Shown here: positions 7,766 through 16,902 of the stretch, piece after piece
Layout of the letters: the number at the start of each line of letters is the position of its first letter
Position numbering within the stretch: position 1 is the first letter of the stretch
NCBI RefSeq assembly: GCF_034274695.1
Contig: NZ_CP128362.1
Span: 2,916,501 to 2,980,500 of the forward strand
Source of the DNA: Chitinophaga sp. LS1
GTDB taxonomy: Bacteria > Bacteroidota > Bacteroidia > Chitinophagales > Chitinophagaceae
Reading direction: 5' to 3'
DNA length: 64,000 bases
The notes under the pieces: model-generated
The model's input: only the letters and a program-made list of their open reading frames with translations
The model's database searches: none
Told to the model about the DNA's origin: nothing
Program-made: the position numbers and the translations under genes

Positions 7766-8947
7766 ATGGACAATTTAATAGATAACCTCATCAGCCGTTG
7801 GGAAAAAGCCTTTGACGACATTCAACACCTCCCTGCTTTCAAAGCACAGGTTAAAACAACACTATACGCCCCCGGCACCCGTTATAACCTCGAAAAATAT
7901 GACCAGCACTCCTTCCCCTCAAATGGAGCCTTATCAAAGGAAAAAGACGACTACGAATACGGCTTCAGTGACCTGGGGTTACCTTGCTACATGACCTTTG
8001 GCAATGAAGCAATCAAAACCTTATGGGAAGGTTATTATAAATATACCAATAACCTCGCGGAGTACATAGAATTTAATATCAACACAGGCGTGCCTTCCGC
8101 CCTTACAAGGATTACATTTGAAAATGGCCGTAAGATCACCTCACAACGTTTGGGTATAAACGGTAAAGGAACTATTTACAAACCGGGCCAATCCAGGGAA
8201 GAGTTAATTAAAGAATATAAAGAAAATGATCTCTTCTTTTTCCTGATCACGACCACATTTGAGTACGACACCGATGGCAGGATCACCCGCTCCGTAAGCA
8301 ACAATGTCGCCCCCGGGCTGGGAAAGTATTCTTCCTACGATGAATACGCCTATACCGATAATCAGCTGGATAAGATCAGAACCTTCCATGAAGGAGGCAG
8401 TAACCGTCTGACCTACAGCCGGAACAGGGAAAACCTGTCCAAGGATGCACTGATCGAAAAACTCGCCCAGGCTATGGCCCAATCCATCGTTAGTTCTCTG
8501 ACGCATCATGAAACTACGTCACCACTGGCCCTCCTGGAAATAAATTACCACTATGCTGATAACTATTTCCCCCTCCTGGTTTCTCAATCTCAACAGGAAG
8601 TTGAACAAAGACTCGAAAATGGGGGAGAAGTTTTCTTTCATGACAAATATGACGATTCCTCTCCATTAGATATCACCTCATTCGAAGACTACTTCGCCCA
8701 AATGGAACAACTAATGGAAGAACAGGATAACTGGGATATTGGCCGGATAGCCCTCAGAAGAACCGCTGCTATCCTAACCGAAACCAAACTATTAGGGAAA
8801 ATCAAAACCACCACTGACTTTGCAGCTTATGCTGTAGACTGGACCGTAGAAGGTGGCCGCGAAGATTTAGAGGAAATCCTCCTGGAATGCGGGGTAAAAC
8901 CTGAAACCCTTGATCTGTGGAAAGAGAAAAAATTCATTACTGAGTAA
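7766..8947 (+). CDS. Hypothetical protein, 393 aa
   Basis: Soluble, acidic protein without signal peptide or membrane segment. It contains repeated short strands with charged turns (DDYEYGFSDLG, FNINTGVPSALTRITFENG, YDEYAYTDNQLDKIRTFHEGG) that look like an RHS/YD-type or beta-rich N-terminal half, and an acidic helical C-terminus (EQLMEEQDNWDIG, REDLEEILLECGVKPETLDLWKEKK). I do not recognise the family. An immunity-like or orphan accessory role is possible because it sits among gene remnants, but nothing shows it directly. Confidence 0.7.
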   Translation: MDNLIDNLISRWEKAFDDIQHLPAFKAQVKTTLYAPGTRYNLEKYDQHSFPSNGALSKEKDDYEYGFSDLGLPCYMTFGNEAIKTLWEGYYKYTNNLAEYIEFNINTGVPSALTRITFENGRKITSQRLGINGKGTIYKPGQSREELIKEYKENDLFFFLITTTFEYDTDGRITRSVSNNVAPGLGKYSSYDEYAYTDNQLDKIRTFHEGGSNRLTYSRNRENLSKDALIEKLAQAMAQSIVSSLTHHETTSPLALLEINYHYADNYFPLLVSQSQQEVEQRLENGGEVFFHDKYDDSSPLDITSFEDYFAQMEQLMEEQDNWDIGRIALRRTAAILTETKLLGKIKTTTDFAAYAVDWTVEGGREDLEEILLECGVKPETLDLWKEKKFITE

Positions 8948-9160
8948 ATTTTATTTCCGATTGGCGTAATCAAAAAGAACGCTCATTCCCAATCTTTACA
9001 GCTTCTAAAAGAAGAGCAGATGTTGGATCTTGCTCACAAAGCAGGGTTTAAATATGCTAAAGTGGTATCCGGTGACGACCTTACAAAGGAATATTTTCAG
9101 GAAAGAAATGACGGTCTGTCCCTCTCCAATTCAGAACTCATCCTCGTGGCAAATACCTAA
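8948..9160 (+). pseudogene. C-terminal remnant of a SAM-dependent methyltransferase
   Basis: Directly after the stop of the preceding gene, an open stretch without start codon reads PIGVIKKNAHSQSLQLL, GFKYAKVV, then YFQERNDGLSLSNSELILV and a stop at 9158-9160. The ending resembles the YF-x-x-R-x-DGLRP ... LLVAT terminus of leucine carboxyl methyltransferase-like (PPM1/YktD) enzymes. About 70 codons remain, so the catalytic part is lost. Confidence 0.45.
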
Positions 9161-9181
9161 TTATTTTTTATCTTGAGCGCT

Positions 9182-9796
9182 ATGAAATACATATACGCTA
9201 GTCTGTTTTTATTGATATTCGCAGCCTGCGGTCAGTCAGTCGACTACCGCTCCCAGGAAGTCATTCTTGACCAGGCAGTTACGATTGAAGATGCTTACAA
9301 GCTGGCTGATAAATATTCCTTTATCACCGCGACTCCATTGAACTCTTCAAAGGATACAAATGCTTTGGATAAAAAGCTGTTTAGTCTGAATGTAGGAGAT
9401 ACTGCCACAATTGAAGGACGTTATTACAGGGTAGTAGCTGATACAGGGAATTACACCTTCCGGGCCAGCTATATCCACCTGGATGGTGCAGTATTAAAGC
9501 ATAAAGAGATAGACAGCCTCCGCACGTTGATACAACAGCAATACGCCGCCGGTAAATCTTTCGAAGAGCTGAATACTAAATACAACATGGATCCCAATCA
9601 AAAGGACGGAGATACCGGTCCATTTACTGCCGGTATGATGGTAAAACCATTTGAAGATGCTGTACGTGTCCACAAAAAAGGAGATATCTTTTTAGTAGAT
9701 GTGCCTGATAAGAAATGGTACTTTGTAGTGAAGAAAACTGCCGATAATGAAGGCGAAAAAATAAGGATCGTATTAAGTATTAAGAAAGTAAACTAA
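9182..9796 (+). CDS. Lipoprotein with PpiC-like (parvulin) peptidyl-prolyl isomerase domain
   Basis: The likely start is ATG at 9182, giving a signal peptide MKYIYASLFLLIFAAC with lipobox FAAC; a TTG three codons earlier is less likely. The mature protein, about 185 aa, has a C-terminal half with parvulin spacing: RASYIHL strand, KEIDSLRTLIQQQYAAGKSFEELNTKYN, DGDTGPFTAGMMVKPFEDAV, KGDIFLVDVPDKKWYFVVKK. Such proteins assist outer-membrane protein folding in the periplasm. Only one divergent PPIase domain is seen and catalytic activity is unproven. Confidence 0.7.
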   Translation: MKYIYASLFLLIFAACGQSVDYRSQEVILDQAVTIEDAYKLADKYSFITATPLNSSKDTNALDKKLFSLNVGDTATIEGRYYRVVADTGNYTFRASYIHLDGAVLKHKEIDSLRTLIQQQYAAGKSFEELNTKYNMDPNQKDGDTGPFTAGMMVKPFEDAVRVHKKGDIFLVDVPDKKWYFVVKKTADNEGEKIRIVLSIKKVN

Positions 9797-10446
9797 CGAT
9801 AAAAAGAGGTCACTGCTTCCTGACCTGTATAATTTGGCCCGGTCTGGTCATCAGCACCCACATAGGTCCAGGTGATATCAATATGCCGGGGGCCGGTACA
9901 TGTCAGGAGCTTCCTTCTTTTATTATACTCAATCCCATACAAAGCAAATAATTTCTTTACATCCACCCCCTGTATATTATTCAGATCAAGATTGGCCACA
10001 AACAAGCCCCATGGTTGCAACGTTGCTATTGCCCTCACTAACACCTTCAATTTATCGCCTATATAATGAATACCATGTACACAGGTAATCAGATCATATT
10101 TCTCCGCAGGAACCCAATTCACTAAAGATCGTACCTCAAATTCCAGGCAACCAATAAAAGGAGGTATTTCCTGGAACAAATCCACCAGGTCAATCCCTTT
10201 CAATTGCACCCCTGACTGCTGCGCTAATCCTTTCGCATATTGAATCAATGCATTACCCTCCCCACAACATAAATCCAGCCATTTCACCTCACCCCTTTGC
10301 GCCAGGCAATCATCGAGGTACTTCGACGGATTGAAAAATAATTCCTTTTCATAACTATTCACTCCAATCGCCACCCGCTTACGATTCATCTTGTTATTCG
10401 CCACAATGGGAGACCAGATTAATTCAGCTTCTGTCAGCAATTTCAT
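9793..10446 (-). CDS. Class I SAM-dependent methyltransferase
   Basis: 217-aa Rossmann-fold methyltransferase: motif I WLDLCCGEGN (residues 56-65), acidic residue of strand 2 in LKGIDLVDLF, and motif IV region YDLITCVHGIHYIGD. It lies 18 bp downstream of the GT2 gene in the minus-strand surface-glycan cluster and is probably its last gene, so a sugar, lipid carrier or related acceptor is plausible. Substrate unknown. Its 3' end overlaps the convergent PpiC-like gene by 4 bp. Confidence 0.8.
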   Translation of the reverse strand: MKLLTEAELIWSPIVANNKMNRKRVAIGVNSYEKELFFNPSKYLDDCLAQRGEVKWLDLCCGEGNALIQYAKGLAQQSGVQLKGIDLVDLFQEIPPFIGCLEFEVRSLVNWVPAEKYDLITCVHGIHYIGDKLKVLVRAIATLQPWGLFVANLDLNNIQGVDVKKLFALYGIEYNKRRKLLTCTGPRHIDITWTYVGADDQTGPNYTGQEAVTSFYR

Positions 10447-10464
10447 AACAACAAAATACTAAAT

Positions 10465-11451
10465 TCATTGCTTGTATCGAAGCATTATTTTCAATAAAAT
10501 TTTACATAAAAAATAGAGCGTTACCTTGTTCGGGTGCATCTTAAATGCTTTGCCAGCCTGGTTAAGCGCTTGTAGGGGTGCATTGTATTTATGATAGGTC
10601 ATATCAGTAGTTCGTGCAAAATATAATGACCAGTTATATTGGGCCTGCCGTTTTAAACGGGAACGTTCTGTAGCAGGAAGATAAGGTTGTATCAGGTGAA
10701 TGGCTTTCGAAATATCAAGAATATGCTGACAGGACAGGAAATACCTGCTGGTGATATTGGATGTATGTACTCTGTAATAGGCCAGCCGCTCTGGCGTATA
10801 AACCACCGGGTAATGCGCGGCAATCCTTACCCACATTTCCCAGTCCTCGCCATAATGAATGCCGAAAAAACCACCTAATTGTTCATAGACCTTTCTTCTG
10901 ACCAATACTGCTGGTGGCTGCATTTTTTGCCCTGTAGCTATCTGCAATAGCCAATCCTGTATAACCCCTGTCTCCGTCTTCAGGACGTTACTTTTATTAA
11001 TTTCAGCTCCCTGCTCATTGATGTATGAAAAACCTGTGCAAATGGCCCCGGCATCAGGATATTGTTCAAATAACTGCGTGGCCTGCTGATAAATACCCTG
11101 CCCTGATAAGTCATCTCCGTGTAATAAGTGCACAAAATGCCCCTTTGCACGATTAAGACATGTTTCAAAATTACGCAGGCTCCCACGGTTCTCCGGTTGT
11201 TGGTAAAACGATACCCGACCCTGGCCAATCGATGCTACCAGTGCTGCAATATCCCCATCTGTACTACAATCATCCACTACTTCAATCTGCATCAGCGCCG
11301 GCCCCAGGTCCTGTTCCAGCACACTTTTTAAAGTAGCTTCCAGGTAGTGACTACAATTGTAAGTTGGGATCATCACAGACCATAATGGTCTGTGTACCTC
11401 CGGTGAAAGCGGCTCTATAATAGGTGGTTGATCGGGAATCCTGTTATTCAT
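10465..11451 (-). CDS. Glycosyltransferase family 2
   Basis: About 328 aa with ATG at 11451 (the frame is open 18 codons further upstream, but those lie inside the preceding gene). GT-A fold: SVMIPTYNCSHYLEATLKSVLEQ, VDDCSTDGD nucleotide-sugar loop, LLHGDDLSG in the DxD position, and WEMWVRIAAHYP near the acceptor site. No membrane segment, so a cytoplasmic enzyme. It overlaps the double-GT2 gene by 8 bp, indicating the same operon. Confidence 0.85.
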   Translation of the reverse strand: MNNRIPDQPPIIEPLSPEVHRPLWSVMIPTYNCSHYLEATLKSVLEQDLGPALMQIEVVDDCSTDGDIAALVASIGQGRVSFYQQPENRGSLRNFETCLNRAKGHFVHLLHGDDLSGQGIYQQATQLFEQYPDAGAICTGFSYINEQGAEINKSNVLKTETGVIQDWLLQIATGQKMQPPAVLVRRKVYEQLGGFFGIHYGEDWEMWVRIAAHYPVVYTPERLAYYRVHTSNITSRYFLSCQHILDISKAIHLIQPYLPATERSRLKRQAQYNWSLYFARTTDMTYHKYNAPLQALNQAGKAFKMHPNKVTLYFLCKILLKIMLRYKQ

Positions 11452-13369
11452 AATATGCCTTCCAGTTTTGTTGTCCGGATTGTAACGCCAATCGCTCCTC
11501 TTCATTTGATAACAGGGGTATTTGCCTTTTTAATACCTCCTTCACTAATTGCAACATCATTTTCCTGTTGTCCGACATATTCTGACCATGAATCCGGTAA
11601 GCAGCTATCCTTTCTTTATGATGAAAAGTAGGTAGCAGCCTTGCTATTTTCAGGTTGAGGTCATAATCTTCACATGCCTTCAGTTTTGTGTCAAAATGAA
11701 AATGAAAGAACAGGTCCCTCCTGTATAGAATACAACCTTCCATACCTATGTAGTTCCCCTGCAATAAAGAGAGGTACCCGGTTCCGCTATTATATACTTC
11801 CGCTATGAATTCCCCGTTTGCATCAACCCTGTCATGTGCACCGGATACAAAAGCTAACTGCGGATAGTACCTGAAATAGAAAAGGTTTACTTCAGCAGCG
11901 CCTGGATATAAATAATCATCTGCATCGAGGAAGATCAGGAATTCCCCCTTACTAAATTGTACGCCTATATTCCGCGCTGCTGATAAACCAACACGTTCTA
12001 CATAGATGTATTTCACCCGGTCTCCATATTCTTTACAAATCGCCGCCGTATCATCGCTGGAACCATCATCCACTACTATAACTTCCATATTGGGCCATGT
12101 TTGGCCCAGCGCACTCTCAATGGCCGGTCTGAGATAATGCCCATGGTTGTAACAGGGAATAATTACAGAAACAAGGTTCCACGCTACAGAAACCGGTTCC
12201 AACAGCCATAAGGGAAATGTCTGAATATCCTGCCGCCACAGGTGTTGATGTGCTTTATAAAATCGAATACCAGATTTACACCCCCTGATCTCAGTGATAA
12301 TATGCCTGATATACTCCTCCTTGTTCCCTTTTATCCATTGTATTAATCGCTGCAGGTAGTATCGGGGTAACCCTTGCCGTAGTCGCTTTAATTCTCCCGG
12401 ATGCTGGTAATTTTCATATTGCACAAGCAGTGCACTGACATGCCCACGCATATAACCGAACAGTTGTTTTCGCAACCCTTCTTCAGTAGAACGATGTTCA
12501 TGATAAACAAACAACTCCGGTACATAATAACAATCCCACCCTTCGGCCAGTATGCGGTGCCACATTTCCGAATCACCACTACACCCCGAAGCTCCTACAT
12601 CCAGCCTTTCATCAAATAACCCCGCCACCTGGAATGCTTCTTTCCGAAAGGCCATATTAGCTCCCGCGCCGATATCCCATGCCGGCACACCATACTCAAG
12701 GTGATCAAGAAAATACCGGTGATTAAACCGCTTGGGCAGATACCCTTTATTAAACCCCCACTTTCTTTCAAATGTATACTGCGCCCTTGTATCCAGGGAG
12801 GCGGGTATCACAAGCCCTGTCACTGCCATGATCAAAGGATCTGTAAAACATGCCTTTAGATTAGTGATCCAGTTTTGCGGAATGAGGACATCATCATCAG
12901 TATAAGCTATAATATCTCCTGTAGCTGTTCTGGCACCTGTATTACGTGCTATATCAAGCCCCTTCCTGTCTTCACGAACATATCGCACCTGGGCAAACTG
13001 TTTTGCTACCAGCAATGTCTCATCATTCTCCGGCGCATTATCCACCACAATCAATTCAAATTCAGTATCGGGACCAGATAATAATGATTGCAGGCACTTA
13101 TACAATGACTGTGGCCGGTGACGGGTACAAATCACAACAGATAATCTTACTGCCTGATCCGTAAATGCAAGTGATGAACCACATTCGCTGTAATGTGTCA
13201 GTGCAGGTTGTATAGCAGCCCGTATTTTGACAGTAATGTCCTCCGGCGAAGTAACCCATACATGCCCCAATGGTACTTCTCCTAACCATACCACAACATA
13301 ATGCTGGCCTTTCTCTACAGAAAAACTATCTACTGCGGATAATTGTATATGGTGTATTTTATAGTACAT
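11444..13369 (-). CDS. Bifunctional double GT2 glycosyltransferase
   Basis: 641-aa protein with two complete GT-A domains. Domain 1 (about 73-330): LSVVICTRHRPQSLYKCLQSLL, VDNAPEND, YTDDDVLIPQNW as DxD, GAGANMAFRK. Domain 2 (about 400-641): VSVIIPCYNHGHYLRPAIESAL, VDDGSSDDT, FLDADDYL as DxD, CEDYDLNLKIA. Two fused transferases suggest addition of two successive sugars to the same glycan. The first 70 residues form a separate small domain. It overlaps the upstream ATPase gene by 11 bp and the downstream GT2 gene by 8 bp. Confidence 0.88.
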   Translation of the reverse strand: MYYKIHHIQLSAVDSFSVEKGQHYVVVWLGEVPLGHVWVTSPEDITVKIRAAIQPALTHYSECGSSLAFTDQAVRLSVVICTRHRPQSLYKCLQSLLSGPDTEFELIVVDNAPENDETLLVAKQFAQVRYVREDRKGLDIARNTGARTATGDIIAYTDDDVLIPQNWITNLKACFTDPLIMAVTGLVIPASLDTRAQYTFERKWGFNKGYLPKRFNHRYFLDHLEYGVPAWDIGAGANMAFRKEAFQVAGLFDERLDVGASGCSGDSEMWHRILAEGWDCYYVPELFVYHEHRSTEEGLRKQLFGYMRGHVSALLVQYENYQHPGELKRLRQGLPRYYLQRLIQWIKGNKEEYIRHIITEIRGCKSGIRFYKAHQHLWRQDIQTFPLWLLEPVSVAWNLVSVIIPCYNHGHYLRPAIESALGQTWPNMEVIVVDDGSSDDTAAICKEYGDRVKYIYVERVGLSAARNIGVQFSKGEFLIFLDADDYLYPGAAEVNLFYFRYYPQLAFVSGAHDRVDANGEFIAEVYNSGTGYLSLLQGNYIGMEGCILYRRDLFFHFHFDTKLKACEDYDLNLKIARLLPTFHHKERIAAYRIHGQNMSDNRKMMLQLVKEVLKRQIPLLSNEEERLALQSGQQNWKAYYE

Positions 13370-14567
13370 GCTGCTGTTTTAAAATCACCGGAAACGCAGG
13401 ACGAACATACCCCATCCATTTCCCAAACCAGGCGGTATTCTCCCTGAAATCCTCCACATTGAATGAAAGACAACCTTCAAAATAAAATATCCGCTGCGTC
13501 GTGTCTTTTACAAAAACAATGGATAAATAGTAAGCACCATTGTTTAGAAAATTACCCGGTATATTACATTCCCCCGTTATAAGCCCTGCACGCAGATCTG
13601 ATCCTTTGGATGCCACATCAAAAATGCATTCACCTGCCATGTTAAATAAATGAATGCCAACAATCAGACTACCCGGATCGGGATCGCTATACCAAAATTC
13701 AAACCTGGTAGTAAATGGTGTACGGATATCGAAAATATCCGTATCATATTCAATGGCTATTTTTTTGATTCGTATATAATCATTGCCAGGCGCTGATTCT
13801 GGCGTATCATAACTTTGTTCCAGGTAATTGTTGTCTGTACTTTTCAGGTAATTGGCAATCACAGTCTCCGGCTTGCCTGAATCAATGATATGCCCTTTAT
13901 GTAAGGTGATGACCCGATCACACAGGTTTTGCAACGCCTGCGTATTGTGACTTACAAACAAAACCGTCTTTCCTTTTCTGTCTGAAATTTCTTTCATTTT
14001 CCCCAGGCATTTGCGCTGGAATTCTACATCTCCCACAGCCAGTACCTCATCTACAATCAGAATTTCAGGATTTAAATGTGCGGCTATCGCAAATGCCAGT
14101 CGCATATACATGCCACTTGAATAATGCTTGACAGGTGTATCAATTAATTCCTCTACACCAGAAAATGCAATGATCTCATCGAAACAGCTTTTTATCTCGG
14201 AACTTTTCATTCCCAGAATATTGCCATTGAGAAAAATATTTTCACGTCCTGTCAGATCTCCATGAAATCCTGACCCGACTTCAAGCAGACTGGCAATAGT
14301 CCCCCTGCCAGATATGCTGCCCGTAGTAGGTGTAGTTATAGAAGAAATGATTTTTAACAGGGTGGATTTTCCCGCACCATTGTTACCAATGAACCCCATG
14401 ACTTCTCCCTGGTTGATTTCAAAGTTGATATCTTTCAGCGCCCATAGTAAGTATTTATCAGCATTCTGTCGCTTTAGCCAAAAGCGAATATCCTCCCGAA
14501 GCCGGCCAGAACCTGGATTACCAAGACGGTATAATTTGGAGATGTTTTCAACCTTTATAGCTATCAT
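13359..14567 (-). CDS. Polysaccharide/O-antigen ABC exporter ATPase (Wzt-like)
   Basis: 402-aa ATPase. Residues about 1-245 are the nucleotide-binding domain: GFIGNNGAGKSTLL (Walker A), HYSSGMYMRLAFA (signature), EILIVDEVLAVGD (Walker B), FVSHN (switch His). From about 255 a C-terminal beta-sandwich domain (IRIKKIAIEYDTD ... FNVEDFRENTAWFG) matches the Wzt carbohydrate-binding extension that recognises the finished chain end. It overlaps the permease gene by 4 bp, forming a Wzm/Wzt exporter for undecaprenyl-linked glycan. Confidence 0.92.
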   Translation of the reverse strand: MIAIKVENISKLYRLGNPGSGRLREDIRFWLKRQNADKYLLWALKDINFEINQGEVMGFIGNNGAGKSTLLKIISSITTPTTGSISGRGTIASLLEVGSGFHGDLTGRENIFLNGNILGMKSSEIKSCFDEIIAFSGVEELIDTPVKHYSSGMYMRLAFAIAAHLNPEILIVDEVLAVGDVEFQRKCLGKMKEISDRKGKTVLFVSHNTQALQNLCDRVITLHKGHIIDSGKPETVIANYLKSTDNNYLEQSYDTPESAPGNDYIRIKKIAIEYDTDIFDIRTPFTTRFEFWYSDPDPGSLIVGIHLFNMAGECIFDVASKGSDLRAGLITGECNIPGNFLNNGAYYLSIVFVKDTTQRIFYFEGCLSFNVEDFRENTAWFGKWMGYVRPAFPVILKQQHVL

Positions 14568-15409
14568 ACAACGTCCATTATTTTAAGTTCCTTTTTCTTA
14601 AACAGCGTAATGCCCACCACTAATAAAAATAGTACTTCTACAATGCAAAGTGCCAACCAGCGGTAATGAACAGGTTCATTCGAAAAATAAGCTGCCCTGA
14701 ATGTTTCTGTGATGACAGTGAGCGGATTTAACCAAAACAATAACTGGTATCGGGCCGGAACAATTGATGCCGGGTACACCACCGGTGTGGCAAACATAAA
14801 TAGCCTGAGTATAAACTGAAGTGCATAATCCAGGTCCCTGTATCTCGCGGTAAAAACGCTGATAATCAGGCCGGCTCCCAGACCGAATCCTGCGGTCAAC
14901 AGCAACAGGAATGGAGTAAGCAATATGTAGTAATTACCATGTATTCCCATCGTGGCAAAATGATAGATGTAGATGGCAATAAAAAGTAACAATTGAATAC
15001 CTATCCTGATACTATGTGAAAGTACATTGCTAACAGGCACTACCAATCGTGGAAAATATACCTTATTGAAAATATTGGCATTTTGCAAAAAAGTATACAT
15101 CGTCCCATTCAGACAATCGGAAAAGAAACTCCAGAAGAGAATCCCGGACAAATAAAATAGTACGGGCGGAATACCTCCCGTAGAAATCTTTACCACCTTT
15201 CCAAAGATGATATAGTAAACCAGGGTAGTCAGTGCCGGTTGAATAAATACCCAAAAAGGTCCCAATACCGTCTGCTGATAACTTGCAATCAGGTTACGCC
15301 TTACAAACCGGAACAAGAGATCTTTGTAACTGACAATTTCGCGGAGGTTCCAATCAAACCATTTTGTATTGGCATTAATTTCCCAGTCCCAGCTTTCGTT
15401 ATTTTTCAT
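14564..15409 (-). CDS. Polysaccharide/O-antigen ABC exporter permease (Wzm-like)
   Basis: 281-aa ABC-2 type permease with an N-terminal amphipathic stretch (WFDWNLREIVSYKDLLFRFVRRNLIASYQQTVLGPFW, diagnostic for Wzm/TagG proteins) and six predicted membrane helices. Works with the adjacent Wzt-like ATPase to move lipid-linked polysaccharide across the inner membrane. Coupled by a 4-bp overlap. Confidence 0.92.
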   Translation of the reverse strand: MKNNESWDWEINANTKWFDWNLREIVSYKDLLFRFVRRNLIASYQQTVLGPFWVFIQPALTTLVYYIIFGKVVKISTGGIPPVLFYLSGILFWSFFSDCLNGTMYTFLQNANIFNKVYFPRLVVPVSNVLSHSIRIGIQLLLFIAIYIYHFATMGIHGNYYILLTPFLLLLTAGFGLGAGLIISVFTARYRDLDYALQFILRLFMFATPVVYPASIVPARYQLLFWLNPLTVITETFRAAYFSNEPVHYRWLALCIVEVLFLLVVGITLFKKKELKIMDVV

Positions 15410-15412
15410 CGG

Positions 15413-16279
15413 TTAAACCCAATTTTTAGTATAAAGGATGGTTCTATCAATTTCGTCCTGTATCTGATTGTCAATATTGGGATCAAATTTCCTCGCAAAC
15501 AGCCGGCTACTATGCTGCAGACAATTCAGATCTTCCATAGTAAGCACTTTCGGGTGCGATCCACCGCCAGAACGATCTATATAGCGGTAATTGTCATTGA
15601 TGATCATATTGCTTAATGGACTGTTCATCAGCAAGGTATTCACCAGGAATTCATCCGGCGCCCAGGTGTGTTTGAAAAATGAATAACATGTTCTTTCAGA
15701 CAGGAACTGGCTTAGGTAGAATGCGGCCTCTCCACTCAGCGTCCAGTAAGCAGCTAAAGGCCCTCCATATAGCTGGTAGGGTAGTGGAAACTCCCTTTGC
15801 GGTAAAAGGTTGGAAAGTATATTTTCCAGTCGGTGTTTTCCCCTGAAACTGTAATCTATCAGGTGATATCGGGTATACCGCTGATGCGCTTCGTTCCACC
15901 AGGCAGTAGGCGGTGTTTCTGAGGTAAGGAAAGAGTGACCAATATAAGCATTGAGAAAATCATAAATATAACCAGTCGGTTTTATCGGATAGTCCTGCCC
16001 GCTCAGCAGGTTGACATAGTCATACGATCGGCCACTTGAAAAAATAGCACGCAGCGACGCACCGATGGCCTCAAGCTGACTAAACCCTGCCCAATGCACT
16101 GTTTTACGTTCCTGAACAAAAAAAGTATTCGGCAAGCTCGAGAGGGGTATAAAAGGAGCGATGTCTACTTTATTGTCAAGGTGTACATAAAAATCAAATT
16201 TCCTGTGGTATAGCGTTCTAATCAATCTCTCTGCCATAGCAGGGTACTGATGCAACACGATAATGTTGGCCATCCTCAT
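15413..16279 (-). CDS. GT14-like (core-2/I-branching) glycosyltransferase
   Basis: 288-aa soluble enzyme resembling the Branch/GT14 beta-xylosyl or beta-1,6-GlcNAc transferases: IIVLHQYPAMAERLIRTLY, FYVHLDNKVD, RKTVHWAGFSQLEA, YVNLLSGQDYPIKP, GGPLAAYWTLSGEAAFYLSQF and the late acidic WAPDEFLVNTLL motif with the expected catalytic glutamate. It is the first gene of the minus-strand surface-glycan operon; 3 bp separate it from the permease gene. A start two codons downstream (16273) is equally possible. Confidence 0.85.
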   Translation of the reverse strand: MRMANIIVLHQYPAMAERLIRTLYHRKFDFYVHLDNKVDIAPFIPLSSLPNTFFVQERKTVHWAGFSQLEAIGASLRAIFSSGRSYDYVNLLSGQDYPIKPTGYIYDFLNAYIGHSFLTSETPPTAWWNEAHQRYTRYHLIDYSFRGKHRLENILSNLLPQREFPLPYQLYGGPLAAYWTLSGEAAFYLSQFLSERTCYSFFKHTWAPDEFLVNTLLMNSPLSNMIINDNYRYIDRSGGGSHPKVLTMEDLNCLQHSSRLFARKFDPNIDNQIQDEIDRTILYTKNWV

Positions 16280-16482
16280 AACGATCTCATTGTTGTGGTA
16301 TCACTGTTACTCGATAGAGAAAAAAATCAGGGAGGAGATAGGTATAGTAGTAATATTAAAATTATTAAAACAAATTGAATAAAAGGGTAGTAAAAATTCG
16401 ACAAAAACAAATATTGATAAAAGGGAAATATTATCAGAATCCTTCATGTAGATTTGCTTATAAATGAAAAAGGACCAACACA

Positions 16483-16899
16483 ATGGAATACGTAAAAGAA
16501 TACACCGTTAAACCAGAACACATCGACGTTCAGAACATCATGGACGGTCTCTATTACCCTTTCTACATGGAATATTGCAGACACGACTTTATCAAAGACA
16601 TACTGGGTTTCAGCCTGGAAGAAGAAGCACAGAAAGGCATCAATATGGTGCTGTCTCAATATACCATCCAGTTCGTTCGCTCTCTGAAAAGAGACGATAC
16701 ATTCACCGTTACCTGTCAGCTCATGGCTGATGGAAGCGGCAAACCGCAGATCCATTTTGAACAGAAGATCATGCTCAATAACAAGGTCGTTACCAAAGCG
16801 GTATTCACAGGCACCTGTGTACCTGCTACCGGTGGCAGACCTTTCCTGCCAGATGCTATCAAAGAAAAACTGAAAGACGCACCCATTTTAAACGCATAA
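16483..16899 (+). CDS. Hotdog-fold acyl-CoA thioesterase
   Basis: 138-aa protein of the 4HBT/YbgC-like hotdog superfamily: EYTVKPEHIDVQNIMDGLYYPFYMEYCRHDF covers the first strand and the hotdog helix (with Asp in the usual catalytic area), then INMVLSQYTIQFVRSLKRDDTFTVTCQL. Likely hydrolyses an acyl-CoA. It is followed after 3 bp by the oxidoreductase gene, so the two are co-transcribed. Confidence 0.82.
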   Translation: MEYVKEYTVKPEHIDVQNIMDGLYYPFYMEYCRHDFIKDILGFSLEEEAQKGINMVLSQYTIQFVRSLKRDDTFTVTCQLMADGSGKPQIHFEQKIMLNNKVVTKAVFTGTCVPATGGRPFLPDAIKEKLKDAPILNA

Positions 16900-16902
16900 G
16901 CT

